Source: Clostridium rhizosphaerae (lineage in GTDB: Bacteria > Bacillota > Clostridia > Clostridiales > Clostridiaceae). From it: 64,000 nucleotides of DNA. The translations under genes were made by a program, and so were the position numbers. The stretch spans positions 62,001-126,000 of the forward strand of contig NZ_JAESWC010000008.1 of assembly GCF_016765585.1 (NCBI RefSeq), written 5' to 3'. The notes below the pieces were generated by a model. It was not told the DNA's origin. It saw only the letters and a list, made by a program, of their open reading frames with translations, and searched no databases. Of the stretch, positions 1 through 9,525 are shown one piece after another; position 1 is the stretch's first letter, and the number at the start of each line of letters is the position of its first letter.

Positions 1-1711
1 TCAGCGCTGAATGATTTATTAAAGCCTCATTGAGCCCATGCGGAGTTGCAAATCCATAATCAAAAGATGTTGCAGATATCTTTTCTCTCTGCAGAACGCT
101 GCTTTTAAAAGCTTCTTCAACGTATCCTTTTTCATACAGGGCATTGCACATCTTTGTAATCAAATCAACATGGTTGTCCACATCTACATGAACGTAAAAA
201 AATTCTTTCTTAATCAGCTTTAATACCAATAATTTAAAATCATCTTTACATCTAACTTTATCCAATCCATTCAATACCTTGAAAATTTTGTTTTCATCTT
301 CATAATTAACAAATAAAGAAATCTGCTCTGTTACAATGCGCAAGTTATGCTTCAATGGAAGTGTTGTTAATATCAAATCAGGTTTTAAATCATCAATTGC
401 TTTTTTCTCAAAGAAACTCATATGCTCAATAATTTCTAAACGTTCTCCGAATCTATTAAGAATCTTTTCTATACACAAATTTGACATAGCCTCATCCCTA
501 GGATGAATTATAACTACTTTGTATTTATATTTAGAGTTTGCACGAGCATATGCAACTCCTAGATGCAATGCGATAAATGCTATCTCATTTTCACTAATAG
601 TAATATGAAGCTTTTTCTCAAGTTCTTCACAAGCTCTAACCCCCATTTCAAACACTAAAGGATAGTTATGTTTAATTTCTTGAAGGTACAAATTATCTAT
701 ATCAACATTATTTCTATACCGCTCTATTAATGCCCTAATATGTGTTTCCAAACCATTTCTTAGTTCACAGTCGCAGCTAAAGTCAACATCAAATGTCTTT
801 TTTATATCAATGAAAATTTCTGTTAATACTGAGGAAATTGAACAATCACTTTGGCACCGTAATACTTTATCTGTATAAACAGTGCTCCTTCTTCCAAGCA
901 GCAATAAAGCTAGTAAAACAACCTCATCCTCCACAATGTCAATTCTTATTTCTTTTGCCAGCTTTTCAAAAAATGTTTTTGAAATTTTATATTCAAGACT
1001 AAGTTTTAATTCATCATTATTTCTATCAGTCTTTATATAGTTATGCCGTATGATACGTTCAATTGCAATTCCTATATGCATTATTATCATTGTAAATGTA
1101 AGTTCACGAATGTGATAATGATATTCTTCAAATGTATCCTGCAAAATATCCTTTACCTTGATAAGATTAAAATTTTTATAAAAAGAAGCAATCTTATTTA
1201 GGTTTAAAAAGTTGCCTTTTATTTCACTTTCCAACAACTCTTTATACAATTTACGCTTTTGCTCCTCTGTACCTTCCAAGCTTATATGATTTTTACTCCT
1301 TATAAGCTGTAAACCATCATAAGATTCAATTGTTTTTTTTATCTTTTTAATATCATTATCAATAGAATAGCCTGAAACAAAAACCTTATCCTGTAGTAAT
1401 GTCAGGTTAATTTCATTTCTCTCGAATAATAATTCTTTAATAATGTAGATACATCTCTCTTCAGGAGTCTGAGGAATAATTCCATAAGTCTCTATATCTA
1501 AACTTTGAAAATTATCTTCATTCATTCTATATCCTAATCTTATATTTGACTCAATTAAAACATCTTTATAAAATTCATTAATATGAGAGACATCGCTTCT
1601 AATAGTCCGATCTGATACTCCTAATACCCTTGCCAACTCCTTGCCAATGATCCACCCATTATTATCATGCATATACATAATAATTTTTTCTTGCCTTTTA
1701 TTTAACACCAT
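1..1711 (-). CDS. PRD-domain PTS-responsive transcriptional regulator (BglG/MtlR/ManR type), C-terminus beyond window
   Basis: Partial gene: 570 residues are present and the C-terminus runs off the left edge. Domain order is a DeoR/HTH_11-type helix-turn-helix (residues about 5-60), two PTS regulation domains (about 180-290 and 295-397), an EIIB-like domain (about 398-490) and the start of an EIIA domain from about 510. The EIIA phosphorylation site is visible as ATPHG with His557. In the EIIB-like domain the position expected to hold the catalytic Cys reads IIHPRD, so it appears to be His403. Such proteins activate a sugar PTS operon and sense sugar flux by phosphorylation through HPr and EII proteins. 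The target operon is probably left of this window. The start is ATG at 1711 behind a weak AAGAGG. Family assignment is firm; the sugar is unknown. Confidence 0.88.
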   Translation of the reverse strand, partial: MVLNKRQEKIIMYMHDNNGWIIGKELARVLGVSDRTIRSDVSHINEFYKDVLIESNIRLGYRMNEDNFQSLDIETYGIIPQTPEERCIYIIKELLFERNEINLTLLQDKVFVSGYSIDNDIKKIKKTIESYDGLQLIRSKNHISLEGTEEQKRKLYKELLESEIKGNFLNLNKIASFYKNFNLIKVKDILQDTFEEYHYHIRELTFTMIIMHIGIAIERIIRHNYIKTDRNNDELKLSLEYKISKTFFEKLAKEIRIDIVEDEVVLLALLLLGRRSTVYTDKVLRCQSDCSISSVLTEIFIDIKKTFDVDFSCDCELRNGLETHIRALIERYRNNVDIDNLYLQEIKHNYPLVFEMGVRACEELEKKLHITISENEIAFIALHLGVAYARANSKYKYKVVIIHPRDEAMSNLCIEKILNRFGERLEIIEHMSFFEKKAIDDLKPDLILTTLPLKHNLRIVTEQISLFVNYEDENKIFKVLNGLDKVRCKDDFKLLVLKLIKKEFFYVHVDVDNHVDLITKMCNALYEKGYVEEAFKSSVLQREKISATSFDYGFATPHGLNEALINHSAL

Positions 1712-1760
1712 ATTACCTCTTCCCTGAATCATTATTTATATTATTATTATATATTAACAC

Positions 1761-1801
1761 TTCAGTTATTTTACTGAATAATTTTCCTAGTATTAGGAAA
1801 A
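1761..1801. other. two short palindromes upstream of the PRD regulator
   Basis: The 342-base gap 1712-2053 has no gene. It holds TTCAGT/ACTGAA arms at 1761-1778 and TTTTCCTA/TAGGAAAA arms with a 4-base spacer at 1782-1801, both 50-90 bases upstream of the regulator start. They could be operators or simply AT-rich hairpins. The rest of the gap, apart from the terminator at 1968-2001, shows nothing recognisable. Confidence 0.35.
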
Positions 1802-1967
1802 GAAAAATAATCTATATACTTATGAGATTGATTATAGTATATTCATTCCATTACATATTAAATTTTCACCAAAAAACTTTCAAAATTAATTTATTTCTTT
1901 CACATGCTGCTTTATCAAAGAAAAACTTATAAACCAATAAGTACGCTCTATAAATAAATTAATAATT

Positions 1968-2001
1968 AAAAAGGGTATAGCTTCAAAGCTATACCCTTTT
2001 T
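1968..2001 (-). terminator. Rho-independent terminator after the VIT/VWA gene
   Basis: A perfect 14-bp stem (AAAAAGGGTATAGC with its complement) and a 6-base loop; the T-rich arm gives a U-tract on either strand. It lies 53 bases after the stop of the minus-strand VIT/VWA gene. Confidence 0.85.
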
Positions 2002-2053
2002 CACGGTATTTTTAAAAATTATTCTTAAATCGTCTTTAGATCAACTCTTTTTA

Positions 2054-4444
2054 TTATACAGATTTCAATATTCCTAATTTAGCTAAATTATATATTGAAT
2101 CTTTTTCATCAGTAATGATAAGTCTCTCTTTTATAGTTTTACCATCCTCTGAAACATTAAATAAAACAGGAGCAATATTCCTTAATGTAACTCTTGCAGT
2201 TGAATTTATTAAATTAACAGCCTTCTCGTTTCCATAACCTTGAAGCTTAAGGCTTAATTGAGACAACACCCTCTCCGCTTGTTCTGACAACTGACCTTTT
2301 ATTATTCCCTTTTGAGTGCATACCCTTAATGCTAATATCGCCTCAATAGATAGTTTTTCATCAAACCATACTTCATTTTCCTCAAAAGCTTTTAATAAAA
2401 ACTTTATCGATTTTGTAAGCTGATTTGAATACATGCTTATATCATCTTTTCCTAAAGTAAAGGCTAATAATACCATAGCTGTAGTTTCAAGCTTGTTATA
2501 TACCTGGTCTTTATTTATATCTACAAAGCTTCCATCTGCAAATTGATTTTTTGCAAGTACCCTTAGTATATTGGCTCTTGGATACTTAAAATCTAAAACT
2601 GCATTATCTCCATTTTTCTGTATGTCTTCCTTAGCAGGTATTCCCGTCTGCCTGTAAACAAAAGTCGGCACATCAAGAAAGTTTGCATGAGATATATTTT
2701 TTTCAGTTTCCTCTGATACATTAAGAGGAACTATGTGAGTTATTGGCATTCCAAGCACTGGGTCTTCTATAATTTCCAACATGATAAAAGAAGTCTCAGG
2801 ACTTATTATTCCATGTTCCTTAGAAAGTTCGATGACCTTTTTTTTCATTGAGTCATAAACTTCTCCTCTTTCTGTTCTCATTCTCTCTTCTATGGATTCA
2901 ATTCTTTTTCTGCTCCAAACTCTTTGTATAAGTTCAGCGTTTTCCTTGAGGTCCAAACCATCTAAATCTATTGTTTTAATATATTCTTCAATTCCAACTT
3001 TACCTCTTATAGTAATTTTTCCTTCAATTTCTCCTGCAACCTTAGCAAAAATAGAGAAAGGTTCCCTGTTGTACAAATAGTCAATAGTTCTAGGATAGGT
3101 CCTCTCAACTTTCATACTTCCCCAATCTATTTCCTGAATGTCTACCTGTGGACTTTCTATTCTGCTAAATTGCTTAAGAACCATATCATCGATTCTTTCA
3201 CCTTCATAAATGAATTCAGCCTTTCCATAACCAAGCTGAGCAAGCTTATTAATAACATAGCTGTTAGCAGAAGTATCGATTCCAAAAGTAAATATTCTGT
3301 TGTCTCCTATGTTATCTTTAACGTATTGAAGCACTTGTTCTTCGTTTTCTACTATATCATCAGTAAATAAAAGTATAGTGCTACAACCTATAGCATTTCT
3401 CTCTGACAGAGCATATTTTAAAGCTTCAAAAATTTGAGCACCTTTCTTAGCTGAAAGACTGTTAATCCATTCAGTAGCCTTCCTTAAGTTCTCTTCATTA
3501 AAAGGAACCTTCCCAAAATCGGAGAAAAAGTGTAATTTGCTTTCAAAAGCAACAATATTAAAGCTGTCTCCTTCTGATAGATTTCTAATGCAAAGCTGAA
3601 GAGCATTTTTTGCCTCTTCGAGCTTTGTTCCTACCATAGAATGGGATATATCTATAAGAAAAATATAATTATTCGGTTTTTCCTCTTCTAAATTATCAAG
3701 TTTAGGTAGAAGCCTTAAATAAAGAATACCTTTATCTTCATTATCATCCATGTATTCGTAAATCATCCCGGCAGCTTCTACAGGTTTTTCCTCTGTTAAG
3801 AAAAGAACAAAGTCTTCATCTCGTCTAGTATTATTTTCATCAAAAGTTACTTTTGCCAAATTAATATCTTCTTCCCATTCCACATTTATTTTATGAGAAG
3901 GTGATTCAATATTAATTTTAGCTAATGGCTCTATAAGCAGGTTCAAACTGCTTTTGTATTCATTATCCACGTTAGTTTGTTCATAATCCATATGTCTTGG
4001 CTGTAATACAGAAGGTATTGTAAGCATAAGGCTGTCATCTTCGTAAACAAGCATATCCATATAAGAAAATTTTATTTTAACAGATTCCCCAGGCAGTATT
4101 TGACCAACGCTGAATTGATAAACATTAGGAGAGGGTTCCTCTAGTGAAAGAAAGTTCACTTCTGTTTCATTTGAATCCTCATATATCTTTTTAGCTTTTG
4201 CCTTGTCTTCTACTATTGCTTTTAAAGTCCTCCCACCCAAAGCTGCCTCAAAACCTGTTATTACTGCAGTATCAGGTATCGGAAAGGTATATACTCCATC
4301 TATATTTTCTTTACCTTTATTTTCATAAACCTGCTTTATGGAAATCTCAACATATTCCCCACAAATATTTCCACTTATCCCAACCTCTTTTAAATAAACC
4401 TCCCCCTGTAGAAGCTTGCTTCCCTTTAGACCATACCCAATCAT
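2054..4444 (-). CDS. VIT domain and VWA domain protein
   Basis: A 796-residue protein resembling the inter-alpha-trypsin-inhibitor heavy-chain architecture. A VIT domain occupies about residues 8-135, followed by a linker region and a von Willebrand factor A domain at about 258-430. The metal-ion (MIDAS) motif is DISHS at 265-269 with a later FTDD around 360-363; the usual MIDAS threonine segment reads KKGAQIF, so that threonine seems absent. The C-terminal 250 residues are mostly helical. No signal peptide is seen, so it is probably cytoplasmic. Bacterial VIT/VWA proteins are presumed protein-interaction platforms, but their role is not established. AAGGAGGG precedes the ATG. The gene is single, with its own terminator. 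Confidence 0.85.
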   Translation of the reverse strand: MIGYGLKGSKLLQGEVYLKEVGISGNICGEYVEISIKQVYENKGKENIDGVYTFPIPDTAVITGFEAALGGRTLKAIVEDKAKAKKIYEDSNETEVNFLSLEEPSPNVYQFSVGQILPGESVKIKFSYMDMLVYEDDSLMLTIPSVLQPRHMDYEQTNVDNEYKSSLNLLIEPLAKINIESPSHKINVEWEEDINLAKVTFDENNTRRDEDFVLFLTEEKPVEAAGMIYEYMDDNEDKGILYLRLLPKLDNLEEEKPNNYIFLIDISHSMVGTKLEEAKNALQLCIRNLSEGDSFNIVAFESKLHFFSDFGKVPFNEENLRKATEWINSLSAKKGAQIFEALKYALSERNAIGCSTILLFTDDIVENEEQVLQYVKDNIGDNRIFTFGIDTSANSYVINKLAQLGYGKAEFIYEGERIDDMVLKQFSRIESPQVDIQEIDWGSMKVERTYPRTIDYLYNREPFSIFAKVAGEIEGKITIRGKVGIEEYIKTIDLDGLDLKENAELIQRVWSRKRIESIEERMRTERGEVYDSMKKKVIELSKEHGIISPETSFIMLEIIEDPVLGMPITHIVPLNVSEETEKNISHANFLDVPTFVYRQTGIPAKEDIQKNGDNAVLDFKYPRANILRVLAKNQFADGSFVDINKDQVYNKLETTAMVLLAFTLGKDDISMYSNQLTKSIKFLLKAFEENEVWFDEKLSIEAILALRVCTQKGIIKGQLSEQAERVLSQLSLKLQGYGNEKAVNLINSTARVTLRNIAPVLFNVSEDGKTIKERLIITDEKDSIYNLAKLGILKSV

Positions 4445-4522
4445 AAAAACCCTCCTTATACATTTAAACCCAACATTTATATATTACTTATACTTTCCAT
4501 ATAAATAATATTTATTAAACTT

Positions 4523-5644
4523 TTATATTTCTTTTTTATATAATCTGTAGGTTCTGTATAGAATACCGCCTGTTTTCTCTATGTCTGTTCTCATTGCTGT
4601 ATTGGTCTCTCCTATCGTTGAACCCTCACAGTATTGATAACCCTTTTTTAAACCATTTATATATTCTTTATATAATATTGCACCGCTTACTGCCTTTTTT
4701 CTATACTCAGGAATTACAAAAAGCACAAATATTCTAAAGCCAGTTATTTTTCTTTTATACCATAAAAACTTAAAAACTCCAGTGGGAAGCAGCTTTCCAT
4801 TTAACTTCTTTAATACTTGGTTGTAATCTGGAAGAGCTATTGCAAATCCAACAGGTTTATCCTCACTTCTAGCTATAAGTATAAGATCCTCGTCTGCCAA
4901 CGGTTTAAGTCTTGCACCTTCTGCCCTAACCTCTTCTAAAGTAGGCGGAGTCAAATCTTCCCATTCTTCAGGCATTGCAATATCTAATACCTTTTTAATG
5001 TCTTCCATTTCTTTATCAATGTTTTTAAGATCTATGCTGTCTACTCTGAAGTTGTACCTCTTCATTGCATACTCAGCAACCCTTCCATGTCTTTCCATAT
5101 TTACAGCAGTACGAATATCGTGATAATACGCATATAAATCTAAATGTTTTACAAATCCATACTCTTCAAAAAAATCAACATAGTACTTAGGGTTATAAGA
5201 ATTCATTAATACAGGAGATCCTTCAACCCCCTCTACTAAAAGTCCTCGGTTATCATCACCATTTGTTGGTGATACGGGCCCTTTAACAACCTTTTTACCT
5301 CTTTCCTTAAGCCATTTTACGGCTTTATCAAAAAGTGCAAAGGCCACTTCCTTGTTTTCAATACTCTCAAAAAGGGTGATATATCCATCTTCCGCATTTT
5401 TCTTTTCATTTAAACTCTCATTAATACCAACACAAATCCTTCCAGCTGGTTTTTCATTATAATTAGCTATAAAGAAAGCGTGCTCTCCTTCCATGAAAAG
5501 CGGATTGTCCTTTCCAAGCAGAGTATTTAGCATATCTTTTTTTAATGGAGGAACCCATAGTGTGTCCTCCTTATAAATTATCCACTGTAGTTCTATAAAT
5601 TCTTTAAGTTCTTTTTTACTTTTTGCTTCAAGTATATTTATCAT
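4523..5644 (-). CDS. GNAT-fold acyltransferase of the YghO-like family
   Basis: A 373-residue protein in the long GNAT-related family that resembles E. coli YghO. Recognisable parts are an N-terminal segment of about 130 residues ending in KGPVSPTNGDDN, a GSPVLMNSYNP stretch, and a C-terminal GNAT half (about 250-370) with a VIPEYRKK acyl-CoA-binding-type motif. The substrate is unknown. It is transcribed 44 bases behind the GT28-type glycosyltransferase gene on the same strand, so the two are probably co-transcribed. The pairing suggests joint action on a lipid or sugar acceptor, but this is inference. Confidence 0.75.
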   Translation of the reverse strand: MINILEAKSKKELKEFIELQWIIYKEDTLWVPPLKKDMLNTLLGKDNPLFMEGEHAFFIANYNEKPAGRICVGINESLNEKKNAEDGYITLFESIENKEVAFALFDKAVKWLKERGKKVVKGPVSPTNGDDNRGLLVEGVEGSPVLMNSYNPKYYVDFFEEYGFVKHLDLYAYYHDIRTAVNMERHGRVAEYAMKRYNFRVDSIDLKNIDKEMEDIKKVLDIAMPEEWEDLTPPTLEEVRAEGARLKPLADEDLILIARSEDKPVGFAIALPDYNQVLKKLNGKLLPTGVFKFLWYKRKITGFRIFVLFVIPEYRKKAVSGAILYKEYINGLKKGYQYCEGSTIGETNTAMRTDIEKTGGILYRTYRLYKKEI

Positions 5645-5688
5645 GTTTAAAATCCATCCCCGTACTTATTAAGTTACAAATCTATTGC

Positions 5689-7005
5689 TTAATGTGATAA
5701 CGGCGTATTAAGCCCAACTTCAGCATCAAAATCTTTTATTAATTCATATTCATACTTATTATTTAAAATAATTGCTCTTAGTAGCTCACCTTTTTCTTCA
5801 TAACTTCTACAGTATTTGTTTAATAGTTTTTCAATATTGTTTTGATATTGTTCTTTACTTTCTAATATATCTTCTAGTGCTTTTACTATTTCTCTGTTGC
5901 TCTCAACTACCTTGCCAATATTATATTTTTCAATCATTGTCAAAGTACCTTTATCATTTGAAGTAGCTCTTCTAAATGTTATCTCCGGTGTTTTATTTAA
6001 AAGACTTTCAATAAATATACCTGCTGATGGTCTTCCAACAATACAGTCTGCTGCTGCTAAAACTTCATCAAAATTTTCAATATACTTAAAAGTCATTATG
6101 TTAATATTAGGATTTTTTACTTTTATAGAGTTAACTTTATTATAAATATTTTCATCCCTTCCACAAATAACAAGCAAATTTAAAGGTTTCTTATATGTTT
6201 TAGCGATCAATTGAACCATTTGTAATAAAAACTTTCCCCCTATGCTTCCACTGGCTAAAATAGCACTATCAAGTCCATTATCAAATCCATACTTTTTCTT
6301 TATATTTTTAATATCCTTATCAGTAAAATGTTTTTTCTCTGCTAAAGGTCCAATAGCTCTGTAATTAGCGTCATTATTTTCTTCAAGCTCTTTATTTGGA
6401 TTTCTGAAAATGGAATTTCTGTAACCTTGAAAAACATAGTCTCTATAATACTCCAAGATATATTGTATCTTCTCTAATAATGTAGTTTCTTTATTTAATT
6501 TATATGAATGATACGTTTTTGAGAAATCATAACTTCTTATCGCATCACCAGTTTCATTAAAATAACAAATATGAGTTGCATAAGGATTTACTAAATCTAT
6601 GAAAATGGATACTTCTGTAATAAATATGTAAAAAGGTATGCCCTTTTCTTTTGCATATGACCCTACAGCTTTATTAAAGCCATCAGCCGTACAAATAATG
6701 ATATCTGGATTTATCTCCTCAAGTTTTTTATAGAAGGGAGTTGTATTAGATACCTCTATAAAAGGTAGAACAAATATTCTTACTATAAAATTCAATAATA
6801 AATCTACTGTTCTAATATAGTCTTTCCTGATACAGAAATTCCAGAGCTTTACCACTCCATTTATGCTGCTATCTCCAATCATATCACTTCCGGCATATTT
6901 CACTACTTCTACATCATCATCTTTTAAAACATCCTCTAATATCCTAGCCATCCTCAAATGGCCCATACCCATCTTTTCGTAAATAACTAAAACCTTTTTA
7001 GACAT
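5689..7005 (-). CDS. GT28/MGDG-synthase-type glycosyltransferase
   Basis: A 438-residue GT-B-fold glycosyltransferase. The N-terminus, VIYEKMGMGHLRMA, fits the monogalactosyldiacylglycerol-synthase N-terminal domain, whose GxGH loop contacts the acceptor lipid. The C-terminal half has LASGSIGG, LLVICGRDE and an AADCIVGRPSAG donor-binding segment, as in MurG and UgtP. Family members use UDP-sugars to glycosylate diacylglycerol or other lipid acceptors at the inner membrane face. No transmembrane helix is obvious. The ATG is preceded by GAAGGTAGGG. A small stem (GCAGAC/GTCTGC, 7026-7046) lies in its 5' leader. The acceptor is not determined from sequence. Confidence 0.78.
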   Translation of the reverse strand: MSKKVLVIYEKMGMGHLRMARILEDVLKDDDVEVVKYAGSDMIGDSSINGVVKLWNFCIRKDYIRTVDLLLNFIVRIFVLPFIEVSNTTPFYKKLEEINPDIIICTADGFNKAVGSYAKEKGIPFYIFITEVSIFIDLVNPYATHICYFNETGDAIRSYDFSKTYHSYKLNKETTLLEKIQYILEYYRDYVFQGYRNSIFRNPNKELEENNDANYRAIGPLAEKKHFTDKDIKNIKKKYGFDNGLDSAILASGSIGGKFLLQMVQLIAKTYKKPLNLLVICGRDENIYNKVNSIKVKNPNINIMTFKYIENFDEVLAAADCIVGRPSAGIFIESLLNKTPEITFRRATSNDKGTLTMIEKYNIGKVVESNREIVKALEDILESKEQYQNNIEKLLNKYCRSYEEKGELLRAIILNNKYEYELIKDFDAEVGLNTPLSH

Positions 7006-7138
7006 GAAATTCCCTACCTTCCTAGGGCAGACTTAATAATTGTCTGCTTTTACGTAAAATATAGTATAAGTTCTTCCTATAATTATACTACAGTGAAAAA
7101 TAAAACGGAATACCAGTATATATCCGAATTGTAAAGGA

Positions 7139-7165
7139 AAACCTGAGAATAGCGTTCTCAGGTTC
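7139..7165 (-). terminator. terminator after the 5-fold repeat protein gene
   Basis: AACCTGAGAA and its near-complement form a stem with a 4-base loop; minus-strand reading continues into TTTTCC. It lies 20 bases after the stop of the gene at 7186-7539. Confidence 0.75.
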
Positions 7166-7185
7166 ATATTTTAAAAATATTCCAT

Positions 7186-7539
7186 TTAAATCATTGCTTT
7201 AAGTAAAAGAGCCGCTGCTCCAAGAGCTGCTTTTTCATAAATAGATGCATAGCCTTCAATACTAAATAATGCTGTACCTGAGCTATCTTCTCCCTGTCTT
7301 ATTAAATCTCCATCTATCCAGGCTATTATTTCACCATCCTTATCCTTACCTTCTCTTATATACTTTCCATCTACAATAACAAGTATATCGCCATTGCTGC
7401 CGCTGCCTTCTCTAATAACTTTTCCATCTAAATTAACTAATATATGTCCAAAGCTATCTCTGCCTTCCCTTACAAACCTTCCGTCTAAGTTCGCTAACAC
7501 TTTGCCTGTCCCAAGACCTCCATCCCTAATACAACTCAT
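7186..7539 (-). CDS. small cyclic-repeat (beta-flower-like) protein with hydrophobic C-terminal tail
   Basis: A 117-residue protein with four complete 19-residue repeats at about 13-31, 32-50, 51-69 and 70-88. Their consensus is (I/V)LxxxDGKxIREGxDxxG. A fifth repeat is split: its second half (CIRDGGLG) lies at the N-terminus and its first half (TALFSIEG) after repeat four. This arrangement suggests that the chain closes into a five-fold beta structure, as described for small beta-flower proteins. The last 20 residues are hydrophobic and Ala/Leu-rich and may act as a membrane or oligomer tail. The function is unknown. A good GAGGGG site precedes the ATG. The repeat layout is read directly; the fold is inference. 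Confidence 0.7.
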   Translation of the reverse strand: MSCIRDGGLGTGKVLANLDGRFVREGRDSFGHILVNLDGKVIREGSGSNGDILVIVDGKYIREGKDKDGEIIAWIDGDLIRQGEDSSGTALFSIEGYASIYEKAALGAAALLLKAMI

Positions 7540-7658
7540 TTTATCATCCCCTCTTAGTCTAATGCGTCTTTATTAAATTTTATGTTTATAAATCTTTAAT
7601 ATTACAAATAATTTAAGTAGATTGTTAATCAATCGCAATTTTATTAAGGGGTGGTTTT

Positions 7659-8192
7659 GTGCGCTATGTAATAGTTTGTTTAATTAAAGGAGAAGCTTTA
7701 GTATATCATGAAAAGCTTGCAAAAGATATTTGCGAAAAATTTAATGTTAAAAGACAAAGACTTCCTGCTCATTTTACAATTAAGGCACCATTTGAAACTG
7801 ATAATATAGCAGAGCTTGAAAAACTAACGGAAGAATTCTGTAATAACAATATATCTACTCCTATTGTTATAAATAACTTTGGATTTTTCAGGGAAAACGT
7901 AATTTTTATGGATATTAAAGCTTCAAAAGAATGTATAACTACTAATAGTAGTTATATCGATAGACTAAAAAACTTGAGTTGGATTGAATGGAAAAAAAAC
8001 GAAGGAAAAAATAAAGTATTTCACTGTACATTGGTTACAAAGCTTTCACCAGAAAAATTTCATCCCATATGGGACTATGTGTCCGGCCTTGAATGTAGCT
8101 TTAATACACAATTTGATAATATTTCTATATTAAACTGGGATAAAGATAGATGGGTTACTTTCAAAGAATATAGTTTTAAAGACAGGCATTAA
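7659..8192 (+). CDS. 2H phosphoesterase / 2'-5' RNA ligase family protein
   Basis: A 177-residue LigT-like protein with two catalytic HxT motifs: HFT at residues 38-40 in PAHFTIKAPF, and HCT at 122-124 in FHCTLVTK. The 2H superfamily hydrolyses or forms 2',5' or cyclic phosphodiester bonds in RNA or nucleotides. The substrate of this bacterial subfamily is unknown. The start is GTG at 7659, with AAGGGGTGG five bases upstream; no ATG in frame gives a full N-terminal beta strand. It is a single gene, convergent with 8200-8619. Confidence 0.82.
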   Translation: MRYVIVCLIKGEALVYHEKLAKDICEKFNVKRQRLPAHFTIKAPFETDNIAELEKLTEEFCNNNISTPIVINNFGFFRENVIFMDIKASKECITTNSSYIDRLKNLSWIEWKKNEGKNKVFHCTLVTKLSPEKFHPIWDYVSGLECSFNTQFDNISILNWDKDRWVTFKEYSFKDRH

Positions 8193-8204
8193 CCTGTCTT
8201 TAAA
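8175..8204. terminator. bidirectional terminator between convergent genes
   Basis: The stem TTTAAAGACAGG, a short loop and its complement overlap the stop codon of the 2H phosphoesterase gene and the stop of the facing gene. The U-tract is weak, so efficiency is uncertain. Confidence 0.65.
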
Positions 8205-8619
8205 TATCATTATCCTTAAACTTTTGATTTAGTTCTCCAACATCTTCCTTTACTCTGCCAATACTTAGAGCATCATTTTCAAATCTTGCACCCATATTTC
8301 TCATTATACTTTCAACCTTTTCCTGAAGTCCTAATTCAGCTTCTGTGACAATCTTATAGTTATTATCGTTAAATTCGGAAAAACCAGCTGTTACATTAAC
8401 AATCGGACTTATAGAAGTTAACGGATATCTTTTCATATCAGACGGATCTATAACAAGGTTAGAAAGACTATAAGATGAATTTGTATTCGCTAAATTTCTT
8501 TTTATATTCCTGTTATTATCATCAATTTCGATATGAGAATTTGTAAAACCTGCCTCAATTAATTTTGAAAGTGTTTGATTTGCTCTTTCCAAAGTCATAA
8601 AATATCCTTCCACCTTCAT
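8200..8619 (-). CDS. hypothetical protein, general-stress-like N-terminus
   Basis: A 139-residue protein I cannot assign firmly. The start, GYFMTLERANQTLSKLIEAGF, resembles small stress-related proteins in which a short alpha/beta segment handles a 'difference/turnover' motif, but nothing diagnostic follows. A polar, Asn-rich middle (about 30-60) precedes a predicted helix at about 95-120. No membrane segment or signal peptide is seen. The ATG at 8619 has AGGTG nine bases upstream. It is a single gene with its 3' end inside a hairpin shared with the convergent gene. Confidence 0.6.
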   Translation of the reverse strand: MKVEGYFMTLERANQTLSKLIEAGFTNSHIEIDDNNRNIKRNLANTNSSYSLSNLVIDPSDMKRYPLTSISPIVNVTAGFSEFNDNNYKIVTEAELGLQEKVESIMRNMGARFENDALSIGRVKEDVGELNQKFKDNDI

Positions 8620-8792
8620 ATCATTTCACACCTCTTATTTTATTTTGTCTTTCTAATATTTTCACCACATAAGAAATTAATATTCTAATAAAAATAAAAC
8701 CACAGCAATTTTGTTATAGCTTGCATTATATTAGCAGCACTTGGTAATAATACTACTAAAATTACCAATTAATTTTGCAAGGAGAGGATTTT

Positions 8793-9449
8793 ATGCGAAT
8801 TCCTAACCATATTGGTGTAATACCTGATGGAAATAGAAGGTGGTCTTTAGCTAGAGGCTTAAGTAAAGAAAACGGATATGACAAAGGCTTAGATCCTGGT
8901 GTACAGCTTTTTAGGTTGTGTCAGGAAATAGGAATTAAGGAATTAACGTATTATGGTTTTACTATGGATAATACTAAAAGGCCTTCTATACAAACTAAAG
9001 CTTTTACAGATGCATGCATTAGGGCTGTTGAACTTCTTTCAAAAGAAGATGCATCATTATTAGTAGTTGGAAATACAGAATCCCAAATGTTTCCTAAGGA
9101 ACTTATACCCTATACTGAAAGAAAAAATATAGGTAAGGGAGGAATTAAAGTAAACTTTTTAGTCAATTATGGTTGGGATTGGGACTTGAGCAGGCTTATA
9201 TCTGATACAAAAAATATTAAAAACAGTCTTAAAAGCAATATTCTTTGCTATTTAAATTCCTATGACATATCTCGTGTGGATTTAATAATTCGCTGGGGAG
9301 GAATGAGAAGATTAAGCGGCTTTCTTCCTGTTCAATCTATATATTCTGACTTTTACGTAGTCGACGATTATTGGCCTGACTTTAAACCTGAACATTTATT
9401 CAATGCACTAATGTGGTATGACAAACAAGACATAACTTTAGGAGGCTAA
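8793..9449 (+). CDS. divergent undecaprenyl-diphosphate-synthase-family protein (cis-prenyltransferase)
   Basis: A 218-residue protein of the UppS family, shorter than the usual ~245-255. The substrate Asp motif is present (GVIPDGNRRW, Asp12). Other signature blocks are altered: the usual FSTENWxRP reads FTMDNTKRP, NYGGRxEI reads NYGWDWDL, and IRTGGExRxSNFLxWQ reads IRWGGMRRLSGFLPVQ. Activity as a canonical UPP synthase is therefore doubtful, and it may be a paralogue with a different chain length or role. The ATG at 8793 is chosen because AAGGAGAGG lies just upstream; an in-frame TTG at 8775 precedes that site. The AsnB-type gene follows 76 bases later on the same strand. Confidence 0.78.
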   Translation: MRIPNHIGVIPDGNRRWSLARGLSKENGYDKGLDPGVQLFRLCQEIGIKELTYYGFTMDNTKRPSIQTKAFTDACIRAVELLSKEDASLLVVGNTESQMFPKELIPYTERKNIGKGGIKVNFLVNYGWDWDLSRLISDTKNIKNSLKSNILCYLNSYDISRVDLIIRWGGMRRLSGFLPVQSIYSDFYVVDDYWPDFKPEHLFNALMWYDKQDITLGG

Positions 9450-9525
9450 TTGAATATTCACCAAAGTTTAGGCAAAAATAATAATCATGTCTAATAATAT
9501 TTGCTTAATTTTTGGAGGTTACAGA

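Noticed and set aside
38-223. Short plus-strand frame at the left edge
   Set aside because: Shadow of the PRD regulator on the minus strand, which has clear domains over the same bases.
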